A stretch of DNA of 64,000 bases from Bacteroidota bacterium (lineage in GTDB: Bacteria; Bacteroidota; Bacteroidia; Bacteroidales; Lentimicrobiaceae), in contig WSXU01000005.1 of NCBI GenBank assembly GCA_009773455.1, positions 1-64,000 on the forward strand, read 5' to 3'. Position numbers and translations under genes: made by a program. A model generated the notes under the pieces. That model searched no databases. It was not told the origin of the DNA and saw only the letters and a program-made list of their open reading frames with translations. This document shows, piece by piece, positions 38,350 through 48,574 of this stretch (position 1 is its first letter; every line of letters begins with the position of its first letter).

Positions 38350-38841
38350 CTACAGTCGTTCGTAGGTGATGTAAGAATAATTGAATCCGAGGCTTCCGGA
38401 GGCTTCAACATCCTGCCGCTCAATTTCCTTCCACAATGAATAGTCAATTTCGGAATAGAAGGTATCCGCTTCAAAATCCTTGTGAACAATGGTGAGGTAA
38501 AGTCTGTGTGCCAGGGGCATGAATTGACTGTAAACCATGCCTCCTCCAATGATGAAATTTTCCTTTCCCTCTTCCATTTTGTCAATGGCTTCATCAATGG
38601 AATAGGCCATTTCACATCCGGCAATGATTTCACCCGGAATATCGGTTATAACAATACTCCGCCTGTTGGGTAAAGGACGCACCGGCAGTGATTCAAAAGT
38701 ACGCTTGCCCATCACAATCGTATGACCGGTTGTCAATGCTTTGAAGCGCCTGAGATCTTCGGGGATATGCCACAATAGCTGATTGTCCTTGCCTATCGCA
38801 TTGTTTTGCGCAATGGCCACTATGATTGATATTGTTTTCAT
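38350..38841 (-). CDS. folA: Dihydrofolate reductase
   Basis: ISIIVAIAQNNAIGKDNQLLWHIPEDLRRFKALTTGHTIVMGKRTFESL; start corrected to ATG at 38841. Confidence 0.95.
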   Translation of the reverse strand: MKTISIIVAIAQNNAIGKDNQLLWHIPEDLRRFKALTTGHTIVMGKRTFESLPVRPLPNRRSIVITDIPGEIIAGCEMAYSIDEAIDKMEEGKENFIIGGGMVYSQFMPLAHRLYLTIVHKDFEADTFYSEIDYSLWKEIERQDVEASGSLGFNYSYITYERL

Positions 38842-38866
38842 CTGTTCTGCTTTTCGGAAAAATAAC

Positions 38867-39661
38867 TCAGACTGCCACCGGCGCCTTGATCGCAGGATGT
38901 GGATCATACCCTTCGAGCATGAAATCTTCGTACCTGAAACCAAATATATCTTTCACGTCCGGATTAAGGATCATTTTTGGTAATGGTCTGAATTCACGGC
39001 TGAGCTGAAGGTTAACCTGATCGATGTGATTGAGATAGATGTGGGCATCACCGAATGTATGGATGAAATCGCCCGGCTGAAGCCCGGTAACCTGAGCCAC
39101 CATCATGGTAAGCAAAGCATAGGAGGCTATATTGAACGGAACACCCAGAAAAATATCGGCACTCCGCTGATACAACTGGCAGGAGAGCCTGCCGTTTGCA
39201 ACGTAAAACTGGAACATCACATGACAGGGAGGCAGGGCCATTTTATCGATATCACCGGGATTCCATGCACTAACCATCAACCGGCGGGAGTCAGGTTTCT
39301 CAGCTATCATTTTTACCACTTCACTGATCTGATCGATCGTGCGTCCGTCGGCTGAACTCCATGAGCGCCACTGATGTCCGTACACAGGCCCCAGATTCCC
39401 ATTTTCATCCGCCCATTCATCCCATATACTTACCTTATTGTCGTGCAGGTATTTTATATTGGTATTCCCGGTAAGAAACCATAAAAGTTCGTGAATTATT
39501 GATCTGAGGTGAAGTTTTTTTGTAGTAAGTGCAGGAAAACCCTCTTCAAGGTTAAATCGCATCTGATGACCAAAAATACTTTTGGTCCCTGTACCGGTAC
39601 GGTCACTTCGGATAGCACCGGTTTCCATAACCAAACGTAAAAGATCGTGATATTGCTTCAT
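38867..39661 (-). CDS. thyA: Thymidylate synthase
   Basis: [61 protein letters not shown]. Confidence 0.97.
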   Translation of the reverse strand: MKQYHDLLRLVMETGAIRSDRTGTGTKSIFGHQMRFNLEEGFPALTTKKLHLRSIIHELLWFLTGNTNIKYLHDNKVSIWDEWADENGNLGPVYGHQWRSWSSADGRTIDQISEVVKMIAEKPDSRRLMVSAWNPGDIDKMALPPCHVMFQFYVANGRLSCQLYQRSADIFLGVPFNIASYALLTMMVAQVTGLQPGDFIHTFGDAHIYLNHIDQVNLQLSREFRPLPKMILNPDVKDIFGFRYEDFMLEGYDPHPAIKAPVAV

Positions 39662-39678
39662 GAGTTATCAGAATAACT

Positions 39679-41838
39679 TTAATGTTTAATCAGTTTCACA
39701 GGTGTACCGGCAAACCCTGAAACGGATTTTAACATATATACTCCCGGCTTCAGGTTTTTTACCAGAGGATTGGCAGCAATCAGGCTGATGGCCTGATCGC
39801 CCGGCTTCCAGATAACCCGGGGTAACTGTAACACTTCCCGACCTGAAACATCAAACAGTGAAAAACATGATTCAATGGTTTGATTTGAATGAATACATAG
39901 CTTCAGGTCTTCATGAAACGGGTTGGGAAATACAGAGACGGAAACCGGTTTTTTAACATCCACTCCTTCGATGCCGGTACTCAGGGGATTTCTGAGTACA
40001 GTAAGTCCTGATGTTCCGGAAGCAATATAAATATATTCTCCGCTTATTGCGATATTGTGAGCTGTTCCTGACAGTGCAAATGTATAAGCCTCATTCATGG
40101 CTGAAGGATCAGTCACATCAAAAACCCTCAGACCATAGCTCCAGTCAGATACAAAGGCATAATTTCCTGAAACAATAACCTGTCTGGCGTCACCAGGAAC
40201 TACACTCTGACCAAGCCCCTGTGGCAATTGAGGATCTGAAATGTCAACAACTATGATTCCACCCTGACTGTCAGCAATATAGGCTCTGTTCTCAACCGGA
40301 AATACATCATAAGCCGAACCCGGGGTATCGTAAGTTGAGATCAGCACCGGCTGAGCCGGAGAAGAAACATTGACAAGATGAAGGCCTGCCCCGCCTGAAG
40401 CAACCAATGCCATATTATCGTTCAGGGCTATTCCATAGGAGGTTCCGGGTAAATCATAAGCATTTCCGGCCACCGAAGGCAGCCCGGGTATTGAAAGATT
40501 AAGCAATTGCAAACCAAGAACATCAACTGCAACATAGCCAATGTTGTTACGGATTACCAGATCCTGTGCCCAGTTGTCGGTGGTAACGGACCCACTTTGT
40601 TGCAGGTTTGAAGGATCAGAAATATTGTACTCCGCAATCCCATTTTGTCCATCAGCAATATATGCGTAGTTGTTGTTCAGAGCAAGGCCAAGACCATTTC
40701 CTGAATTTGGCACTTGTCCGGTAATAAAAGGTTTTACAGGATCAGAAATATCCACGACAACCAATCCATTTCGTCCATCAGCAATGTATGCGAAATTACC
40801 GGCAATCTGAATGTCTCTTGAGTCGTGCAATGTCATGAAGTCAGAAATACGTGTCAGCAGAGCCGGGGCATCAAGGTTAAATAACTGCAGTCCAAGCTTT
40901 TCACCGCCGGCAAAAATTCTGTTGCCCCATACTTCAGCAAACCGGACCGGAGATGAAAAACCTGAAGAATTACCCACATAGGTTATCAGTCCAAGGGCAT
41001 CAACATTCAATACGGCAATTCCGGCGGTTCCATTCCCGATATAACATAAATTGTCCTTAAGAGAAAGTTTGTAAGAATACTCCTGGGTATCGTATTGTCC
41101 TATCTGGGAAATGGCAGAGGGGTTCTGGACATTCAGCACCACGAGTCCGTAAAAACTGCTGCTGAAGTCATTGAAATTTGATACGCATAGCAACATATTC
41201 TGCCTTATTTCCATGTCGGTTATTTCTCCGATTATTGTCTCTGAATCCAGGAGTGCAGGCAAGTCAGGATCTTCGATATTTAAAGCATACACAGTGTTTC
41301 CGACATTGGTAAATGCAGTATTTCCACTAACGACCACACGACTGAAGATGTCTGCTTCAGGCAAAACAAATGTACCGGTTTCAACAGGGTTAACCGGATC
41401 GGTAATATCCACTATCCTGAATCCCTCCATTCCATATGCCAGATAAGCATGGTTTCCTGATACATCAATTCCCCAGCATTGAGAATTTGGCCCTGCATTA
41501 TAATTTCCGGTCTCAAAAGGATGCTCCGGGTCTGCAATATTGATTATTCTCAGTCCGGCACTTCCGGCACTGAGGTAAGCATAATTACCCTGTAAGTCAA
41601 TACTACCGGCGGCATCGGGCAGTGTCAGGTACGAAAGGACAACAGGTGACACTGGATTGGAATAATCCAGAATCAGTAGTCCGTTATTTGCAGCACAATA
41701 AGCAATATTACCGTTAACCCTTACTTCATTAATGGTGCCCGGGATACCTGACATAAACTCAAGGTTTCCTGCCTTTGATTGATTCAAAAGAAAGAATGAT
41801 AACAGGATAAAAACAGCTGATCTGAGTGAGTGTTTCAT
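39679..41838 (-). CDS. LVIVD-repeat beta-propeller protein with T9SS sorting domain
   Basis: Repeated YAYIADG..GLVVVDISDPxxP units; C-terminal VSVFPNPFHEDLKL...GVYMLKSVSGFAGTPVKLIKH. Confidence 0.88.
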   Translation of the reverse strand: MKHSLRSAVFILLSFFLLNQSKAGNLEFMSGIPGTINEVRVNGNIAYCAANNGLLILDYSNPVSPVVLSYLTLPDAAGSIDLQGNYAYLSAGSAGLRIINIADPEHPFETGNYNAGPNSQCWGIDVSGNHAYLAYGMEGFRIVDITDPVNPVETGTFVLPEADIFSRVVVSGNTAFTNVGNTVYALNIEDPDLPALLDSETIIGEITDMEIRQNMLLCVSNFNDFSSSFYGLVVLNVQNPSAISQIGQYDTQEYSYKLSLKDNLCYIGNGTAGIAVLNVDALGLITYVGNSSGFSSPVRFAEVWGNRIFAGGEKLGLQLFNLDAPALLTRISDFMTLHDSRDIQIAGNFAYIADGRNGLVVVDISDPVKPFITGQVPNSGNGLGLALNNNYAYIADGQNGIAEYNISDPSNLQQSGSVTTDNWAQDLVIRNNIGYVAVDVLGLQLLNLSIPGLPSVAGNAYDLPGTSYGIALNDNMALVASGGAGLHLVNVSSPAQPVLISTYDTPGSAYDVFPVENRAYIADSQGGIIVVDISDPQLPQGLGQSVVPGDARQVIVSGNYAFVSDWSYGLRVFDVTDPSAMNEAYTFALSGTAHNIAISGEYIYIASGTSGLTVLRNPLSTGIEGVDVKKPVSVSVFPNPFHEDLKLCIHSNQTIESCFSLFDVSGREVLQLPRVIWKPGDQAISLIAANPLVKNLKPGVYMLKSVSGFAGTPVKLIKH

Positions 41839-41975
41839 AGAGATAACAGGGTATTTTATTCGGTTGACTAATGGTCAAAAATAGTAAACAATATCAAGGG
41901 AGCAAAAAGTAATCACATCCGGCGGAAAAGTCAGACCGGATCCAGTCTGCCAAATCATTCAATGGGCAGCAGGTT

Positions 41976-43064
41976 TCAGGCAGGCTTGTCCTTCACTTTG
42001 AAATGCAATGAATCGCCCCACTCGTCATAGCCTATCTTATTGCCCGACATATGGATTCGTGCTTCAAGACAGTTTTTGCAGTCGGCAGCTTCCTCATCGG
42101 TACAGGGTTTGTTTTCATAGAGTTTATAATCATTCCGGTAGGCTCCGGGGGTAATATTGGGCATAATGATGTTGGCACCTATTTTCAGTGCCTTTTCGCG
42201 ACCGATGGGATCGATCGCCTGAAGAGCAGTGGCAGAGGCAATGTTGATATTTTTCATCATTATCCTGAGAATAGCTATCATTTTCAGCGCAAGATTGAAT
42301 CGCTCTTCAAGCGGTAACAGCTGCTCACGGAACTGCCAGAGCGGTGTATCGGCATGCTCGATGTATGGACCCATACCACACATATCAATGTCAAGTTCCT
42401 TCATAAACAGCAGGTCGTCGGCAAGATCTGCAGTGGTCTGAAACGGCAGTCCGATCATAACGCCGGTACCAAGCTGAAATCCGGCTTCACGCAGGTCATA
42501 GAGGGCCTGCAACCTGCGTTCAAATCCGTGGGTCTTGTCCTGCGGGTGAATTCTGTAGTAGAGCTCCCGGTTCGAAGACTCAATACGCAGCAGGTAACGA
42601 TGGGCTCCTGCATCAAACCATCTTTTATACACATCGGGTGCCTGTTCACCAACTGACAGGGTGATGCCGAGCTTATCTTCCGACAGTGCTTTGATACCTC
42701 TTACCAGACGTTCGATCCTTGATGTAAAAGCAGGACTTTCAAGCTCACCCCCCTGAAGAACTACGGACCCGTAATTACTCTCCCAGGCAAACCTGGCTGC
42801 ATCCAGAATCTCATCATCAGTCAGGTTGTAACGCTGGCTCTTTTTATTGCTCTTCCTGATTCCGCAATAGAAACAATCTTTTTCGCAAATGTTGGAAAAC
42901 TCTATCAATCCCCTGAAATAAACAACATTGCCAACATACTGCGTCTTGATTTCAGCAGCCCTTGCATAAAGCTTATTCCTGTCTTCCGGGCCCGTCAGAA
43001 GAAGATCAATAATTTCCTCCCGGCTGAGAACTTCCTTATTCAAAATGGCATCAATCTCTGACAT
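41976..43064 (-). CDS. hydE: HydE-like radical SAM protein ([FeFe]-hydrogenase H-cluster maturase family)
   Basis: CEKDCFYCGIRKSN; GSVVLQGGELES; RYLLRIESSNRELYYRIHP; GLPFQTTADLADDLLFM. Confidence 0.82.
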   Translation of the reverse strand: MSEIDAILNKEVLSREEIIDLLLTGPEDRNKLYARAAEIKTQYVGNVVYFRGLIEFSNICEKDCFYCGIRKSNKKSQRYNLTDDEILDAARFAWESNYGSVVLQGGELESPAFTSRIERLVRGIKALSEDKLGITLSVGEQAPDVYKRWFDAGAHRYLLRIESSNRELYYRIHPQDKTHGFERRLQALYDLREAGFQLGTGVMIGLPFQTTADLADDLLFMKELDIDMCGMGPYIEHADTPLWQFREQLLPLEERFNLALKMIAILRIMMKNINIASATALQAIDPIGREKALKIGANIIMPNITPGAYRNDYKLYENKPCTDEEAADCKNCLEARIHMSGNKIGYDEWGDSLHFKVKDKPA

Positions 43065-43138
43065 AATTGCTGGTATGGTGCTTGCGGCAAAAATACTGTT
43101 TTTTTACGACCGGAAAATTAAAATAGTGGCAATCAAAG

Positions 43139-44386
43139 CTACCTCCGCCAGTTGGAAACCGCCTGATGCCATGGCCTGCGATAATCCTCCGACCTGGTCA
43201 GGACATAGTCTTCTATACCTGCAGGACCAGCTGAATTATGGAAATAAAAGCGCACAGAAAGAGGATGGCCGGGCTCGCCATATGTCCACTCTTCGACGGA
43301 TGAGTTTCTGAACACCACTGCAGGTGGTCCGAATACGATGTAAATCATTCCCCTGTCCGACTTCCATCCTTCCACCACATTGCTGAAAAGGACATTTGCC
43401 TCCTCCACCCGTTTGTAATATCGTTTTATCTGGCTGAGCGCCCTTTCAGGGTTTCCTGTCAGCCCAATCCAGAAATTGTCAACAGCCAGCCGTGGCGGCA
43501 TGCTGAACAACTTTTTATACTCCTCATCTGTTGCGATATAACGCAAGGCTTCGCGCATTTTATCTACCGATCCGATTTCCGGGAAACCATCATAAAACCG
43601 GCAGAAAAGAATCCTTTTCCCGTTTGTAAGCTGATCGGTATACAATCCTTCGGCTTCATAGGAGAAAGGTGCTGAAACCTGACTCCGGAAGCTGATCTCA
43701 CCAGTCTTCACAGCATCAGGTGGCAAAAACCTGTTATCAGGGGAAAATAAAAATGGCGCAACCGCAGCAGCCTGATCCGTGTATCTTAAATAACTCAGCC
43801 TTACAACAGAATCCTGCGGAAACCCGGACCTGATTCTGACCTTCTCATTCCGCAGAATATAATTTCGCATAAGTGGCCTGTTGTTCAGGCCTGTAAGAAC
43901 AAAATCGGCAGGACCATTGTGCAGGAATTTCGGCAGGTTGATGTATTGTACATATGAACAGGGTGTATTCTGGTCTGTCAGGATAACCTGTATGATATAA
44001 TTTTTCCCGGTTCGAGCCTTTATCTTAACAGAGTCTTCAAATATTCCAGAATACAACAGGGAATCTACACCCCGGTATGATCCGGAATCAACCAATATAC
44101 CTTTTTCATATCCAGCATACAACTGATAATCAATCCTGTACCTGGCAAAGGGCTTTGATCCGCTGATCTGCTGATATTTAAGTTCATTGAGTGGAAAACG
44201 GAAATACAGGTTTGAAAGACTGTCGTCCAGGTTGAAAACTGTATAACGGAGGCCCTCCAGCTGTAACCCGGGATCGTAAAACCCGGCAACATTCTGTGTA
44301 GCAAGCTTACCTGTAGCCGAACATCCGGCAATACCAACCATCGATGCAGTGAACATCAGAAATAGCAGCAGTCGCCCGGTTCTCAT
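43139..44386 (-). CDS. GWxTD-domain lipoprotein
   Basis: Lipobox GIAGC; LFSNVVEGWKSDRGMIYIVFGPPAVVFRNSSVEEWTY. Confidence 0.82.
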   Translation of the reverse strand: MRTGRLLLFLMFTASMVGIAGCSATGKLATQNVAGFYDPGLQLEGLRYTVFNLDDSLSNLYFRFPLNELKYQQISGSKPFARYRIDYQLYAGYEKGILVDSGSYRGVDSLLYSGIFEDSVKIKARTGKNYIIQVILTDQNTPCSYVQYINLPKFLHNGPADFVLTGLNNRPLMRNYILRNEKVRIRSGFPQDSVVRLSYLRYTDQAAAVAPFLFSPDNRFLPPDAVKTGEISFRSQVSAPFSYEAEGLYTDQLTNGKRILFCRFYDGFPEIGSVDKMREALRYIATDEEYKKLFSMPPRLAVDNFWIGLTGNPERALSQIKRYYKRVEEANVLFSNVVEGWKSDRGMIYIVFGPPAVVFRNSSVEEWTYGEPGHPLSVRFYFHNSAGPAGIEDYVLTRSEDYRRPWHQAVSNWRR

Positions 44387-44707
44387 AAATCAGAATATTA
44401 AACTGTATAAGCTTTCCGGGTTGTTTGCAGTTGCTTGCCGGAAAGTGTAAAATTAAGAAATTCAGCGGTAAACCATTCATCAAAATCGTCCGATAATCAT
44501 AAGATTCACTACGATTGAAATGTTGGATTCCGGTTGATTCCTTATCGAAATCTTACTGTTTGTATCTAGGTATCTGAGTGGCTACTTAACTTCCGACTCT
44601 TCCGGTTTTATTAAACACCCACAACTCACTCACCAATTACTGTGGTGTGTTAATTAATTTAACAAAATTCGTTATGAGAGCAGGCAGGAAAGCGTTATTC
44701 AGTTTTA

Positions 44708-45715
44708 TTATTTCACCCGCAGCCTTTTGCCAACGGTAAGCTTCTTCTTGGCCGAAATTCCATTGAGCTTGCAGATTTTACTCACCGTCGTTTTATATCT
44801 CAGGGCAATCGCATAAAGGGTATCACCGGATTTAATGGTATGATATTTCGAAGTAACGGCCTGTGACTGTGAGGCTGAATTATTGTTAGCGGAATTCTGG
44901 GTTGATGTACCCGAAGAAGAGCTTTTCTTTCTGCTGAAGAAATCCTTATCAATGATAAGCGTGTCTTTCAGCACGCAAAAATTATTGAAATCGATGATCT
45001 TACCCGGATTAAAGTGTTCGCCCATATAACGGGTTTCAAAATGAAGGTGGGTTGTTGTAGCCCTTCCGGTCCTTCCACCCAGTCCCAAAACATCTCCTGC
45101 CCTGACCTCCTGGTTAACGGCAACCAGTATTTTTGAAAGATGTCCGTAAACTGTTTCGAGGCCATTGTTGTGCCTGACCACCACCATTTTTCCATACCCG
45201 CTCATTACCCTGGCAATCCTGACTTTCCCTGAAAATGCTGTGCGCACAGTGTCACCGTTTTCAAGCTTGATGTCCATACCTGCATGAAACCGCCTGCCTC
45301 TCGGGCCATACGGTGATATTACCTTCCCTTTGAACGGAAAGCAGAATTTACCTTCAACAGGGTCATTGAGCAGGATAGTTTTAGGTTCATCGAGGGTTGA
45401 AAGATCGGTGCGGCCTGTTCTGATATACAGGGTATCCCAGCGGTTGCTGTTAACAACTGCTGTGGGCACAAAAATGATATCGCCCGGAACATAACTCTTG
45501 CCGGGCTCTTCCTCCATATTTTCATCTTCCAGGACTGGTTCCTCGTAGGTAAAGTCATAATTAAATCCGCCCGGGCCTGGCTTGGTCGTATCGCCCGGAT
45601 AAAAAAAGTCTGTTGTATCAATGACGAATCCCTGCCCATGACCTGAAAATGACAGGGCAGAAACAAATAAAACCAACAATATGCTCCTGAAAATATTTTT
45701 AATCTGAAAATCCAT
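44708..45715 (-). CDS. M23 metallopeptidase with C-terminal LysM domain
   Basis: RFHAGMDIKLENGDTVRTAFSGKV...NGLETVYGHLSK...THLHFETRY; YHTIKSGDTLYAIALRYKTTVSKICKLNGI. Confidence 0.93.
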   Translation of the reverse strand: MDFQIKNIFRSILLVLFVSALSFSGHGQGFVIDTTDFFYPGDTTKPGPGGFNYDFTYEEPVLEDENMEEEPGKSYVPGDIIFVPTAVVNSNRWDTLYIRTGRTDLSTLDEPKTILLNDPVEGKFCFPFKGKVISPYGPRGRRFHAGMDIKLENGDTVRTAFSGKVRIARVMSGYGKMVVVRHNNGLETVYGHLSKILVAVNQEVRAGDVLGLGGRTGRATTTHLHFETRYMGEHFNPGKIIDFNNFCVLKDTLIIDKDFFSRKKSSSSGTSTQNSANNNSASQSQAVTSKYHTIKSGDTLYAIALRYKTTVSKICKLNGISAKKKLTVGKRLRVK

Positions 45716-45839
45716 TTCCCTGATTTAATTCAAATCCAACACCGCTTGCAAAAATAGTCATTTCGTTTTTCAGCCCGGCCTTAAATGTCCTGTCTGCGAT
45801 GGTAATCCGGATGATTAATGTTAAAAATTGTTAAGCCAC

Positions 45840-45886
45840 CAATTAAAAACGGGCGGCAGATCTTTCTGCTCGCCCGTTTTTAATTG
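45840..45886 (-). terminator. Strong hairpin terminator downstream of the SGNH hydrolase gene
   Basis: caattaaaaacgggcg / cgcccgtttttaattg, with inner gcaga/tctgc stem. Confidence 0.9.
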
Positions 45887-45899
45887 ACCTATTCAATGG

Positions 45900-47228
45900 T
45901 TATGGGAAAACAAGTCCCGGATAATCACCCACATTCACATGAGGAATAGCGGCATTGTATTTCAGGTTAATGGCATCAATGAAGAAATTAGCTATAATAG
46001 CATTTCCACGAGGACTTAGGTGAATACCATCTAGTGAGAAAATACCGCCTCTAATAAATGAAGCAGAAAACCGCATCCCATCAAAAATAATTCCTGATTT
46101 GGCATTTTTCATGAAGGTATTGGCATCAGCATAAGCCAAACCCTTTTCATCGGCAAGACTTTTAATAGTTTCGTTATAACCTCCAACTGCATCGGTTAGT
46201 AATTCTATTTCATTAATATCTAGAACAAAATTTGCTCTTATAGGTCTTTGACTACCCCACCCTCTGCATTTTATTGAATCCTGAGGAAGAGAAAGAAGTA
46301 AAAGCTCACCTTCAACCATTTCACGCATCCCTTTGCCATTAGGGGCTAATGGGTCTTCAATTATAAATGGATTCTGGCCTAAATTAAATACAATACCAGT
46401 CCCTATTGATGCATGAAGTAGATTTAATTTATCTACATCTGTTTGATCTACTAAAACAAGTCCATTATATGGTATTGTATTAAAATAAGGTACGCTAGTA
46501 ACATCTGGAATACTTCCAACAAACCCCTTTGCACCATTTGCCGTTAAGCTATCAAGTAACATGGTATATGTCGCTTCAAATGTTTCTTGACTTGTTATAG
46601 CATCACCTTCACCACCGGCCAAAGCATATGATAATACATCGTTATTTCCAATCCAAAGGCTAAAGAAAGATGCATTTGATTCTTTAGCCATGCCAATAAC
46701 TGACTTTGAAAGTGGACTTGTTGTAAACCTACCAAAATAGGGATTTAATGAACCATAGTTCGGAAGTAAAAGATGAAAAGATTTTGCTCCTGGTACTCCA
46801 AGATTATTATATGGTCCATTAGCTGCAATTGAAGTAAAATTCCTTTGATCTGGAACCCCTCCTGCTAGAACAGGCATTGGAGATGGATCTCCATCAGGAT
46901 TTCCAGAACAATCTAGTGGTTGGACAATTTGTAGGACACGCTTATTCCCAAATCCAAGTTCATCAAACATTAAAGGTTGTTTAAATTCACCACCACCAAC
47001 AAGTTTCAATTGTTGAGCGATAATGTTTGGATAAGAATAGTTCTGAGAAGTCAGGTAAAGATCTCCATCGGCATACCCAGCGGTTAATGAATTACCCACA
47101 GAAATATACTTTGAGAAGTCAGCCGAACCGGCCGAGGGGGTATAGTCATCGAGCTTTGGTTCGCAGGAAACTGCCACCAGAAGCAATAGAAAATATGCGA
47201 TGTATCTTGATTTCATGAGTCGTGTCAT
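45900..47228 (-). CDS. SGNH/GDSL-hydrolase-like lipoprotein
   Basis: Lipobox AVSC; YISVGNSLTAGYADGDLY; FFSLWIGNNDVLSYAL; FSLDGIHLSPRGNAIIANFFI. Confidence 0.88.
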   Translation of the reverse strand: MTRLMKSRYIAYFLLLLVAVSCEPKLDDYTPSAGSADFSKYISVGNSLTAGYADGDLYLTSQNYSYPNIIAQQLKLVGGGEFKQPLMFDELGFGNKRVLQIVQPLDCSGNPDGDPSPMPVLAGGVPDQRNFTSIAANGPYNNLGVPGAKSFHLLLPNYGSLNPYFGRFTTSPLSKSVIGMAKESNASFFSLWIGNNDVLSYALAGGEGDAITSQETFEATYTMLLDSLTANGAKGFVGSIPDVTSVPYFNTIPYNGLVLVDQTDVDKLNLLHASIGTGIVFNLGQNPFIIEDPLAPNGKGMREMVEGELLLLSLPQDSIKCRGWGSQRPIRANFVLDINEIELLTDAVGGYNETIKSLADEKGLAYADANTFMKNAKSGIIFDGMRFSASFIRGGIFSLDGIHLSPRGNAIIANFFIDAINLKYNAAIPHVNVGDYPGLVFP

Positions 47229-47234
47229 TTTTTA

Positions 47235-48464
47235 TCAGAAATTATAGGTTAAACCAAAACCAGGGATATACACCCTTGACTTAAATGTACCTCCGAAATT
47301 ATCAGGTGTATATTGCTTGTCAGCCTCAGCTCCCATAATATACAGGAATGACAGGTCAATAGAGAGATTTTCAACAGGTTTGTATGAGAGTCCGGCGGTT
47401 AATCCAAGGTTGTTCAGACTTGGCGTTTCAGGTGAGAAATAGATCTCGTTTACCGGTGAAGGATCATAATAACCACCTGCCCTGATGGCAAACTTATCGT
47501 TGATGGTATATTCGCCGCCCAACCTGACAATCAGTTTATCCTCGTACAAACGTGGATTTTTCGAATCAGGCAAAGCAGGGGTATTGGTCTCGAAGTCAAA
47601 AATCAATGAATCATATACACTCCAGAACACGTAGTTCAGGCTCATGCCGATCATGAGTTTTTCAGAAACGTTATACGAAAGTCCGAAATCCAGGTTCGCC
47701 GGCAATGGCAGTGTGGTGCTGAATTTATTGTCGGCAGGAAAGTTTCCGGCAAGGGATGCAGGCACTGTAAATTTGGCATCTGCCCCACTGACCTCCATGC
47801 TGATTTCAGATCTGTAATCAATTCCGATGCTCAGCTTTTCTGTTGGCTGAATCATAACTCCAACATTGTAACCCATGGCTGTGGTTGATCCGTTGAGGTT
47901 GACACTGCCATCACCATTTGCTCCGGTAACAGGTAAGGCTTTGGTGAGATCGAATTTGCCGGTGGCAAATACGAATCCTACGCCGATACCCAGCCAGTCA
48001 TTTACTTTAAATGAAAGTGTCGGTTGAAAGAAAATCGCCCTGAGCGACAGATCCTGAATCAGGTACCGTCCATCCCAGTCTTTTCCCCAGGACAAGCTGT
48101 TACCATAAGGGGTATTTACAGCTATCCCTGCACTGAACCTATCATTGATCTTTGCTGCACCATAAAAATAAAACGGTGTTCCCAGTGGATTGTCAGTCAT
48201 GGCTGTGTAAGCCGATGGTTCACTTTTTCTGAAAGCGGTAAATGAGCGGATCGGGCTCATCCCTGCTGAAAAACTGAACGAAGGCTTCATAAAGGAAAGC
48301 CCGCCCGGATTGTAAAACATTGAACTGGCATCGAGGCTCAGGGAGGTCCCGATCAGACCCATACCGATCTGTTTCTGGCCATGTAACCCCACCTGATAGC
48401 CTCCGGCATACACCCCACTAATCAATAAAGTGCATACAACTGAAAGCATGGTTAATTTTCGCAT
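47235..48464 (-). CDS. OmpP1/FadL/TodX-family outer membrane transporter
   Basis: GLIGTSLSLDASSMFYNPGGLSFM; SFKVNDWLGIGVGF; beta-barrel ending FGLTYNF. Confidence 0.9.
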   Translation of the reverse strand: MRKLTMLSVVCTLLISGVYAGGYQVGLHGQKQIGMGLIGTSLSLDASSMFYNPGGLSFMKPSFSFSAGMSPIRSFTAFRKSEPSAYTAMTDNPLGTPFYFYGAAKINDRFSAGIAVNTPYGNSLSWGKDWDGRYLIQDLSLRAIFFQPTLSFKVNDWLGIGVGFVFATGKFDLTKALPVTGANGDGSVNLNGSTTAMGYNVGVMIQPTEKLSIGIDYRSEISMEVSGADAKFTVPASLAGNFPADNKFSTTLPLPANLDFGLSYNVSEKLMIGMSLNYVFWSVYDSLIFDFETNTPALPDSKNPRLYEDKLIVRLGGEYTINDKFAIRAGGYYDPSPVNEIYFSPETPSLNNLGLTAGLSYKPVENLSIDLSFLYIMGAEADKQYTPDNFGGTFKSRVYIPGFGLTYNF

Positions 48465-48574
48465 AGTTTATTCTGTTTGGTTTAAATTGGTGTTTTCAAT
48501 CAAAAAACTTACAAATGTACATAAATACATTTGTTTTATCAGTATTTATTAAAACAGGCTGATGCAGACTAAAT

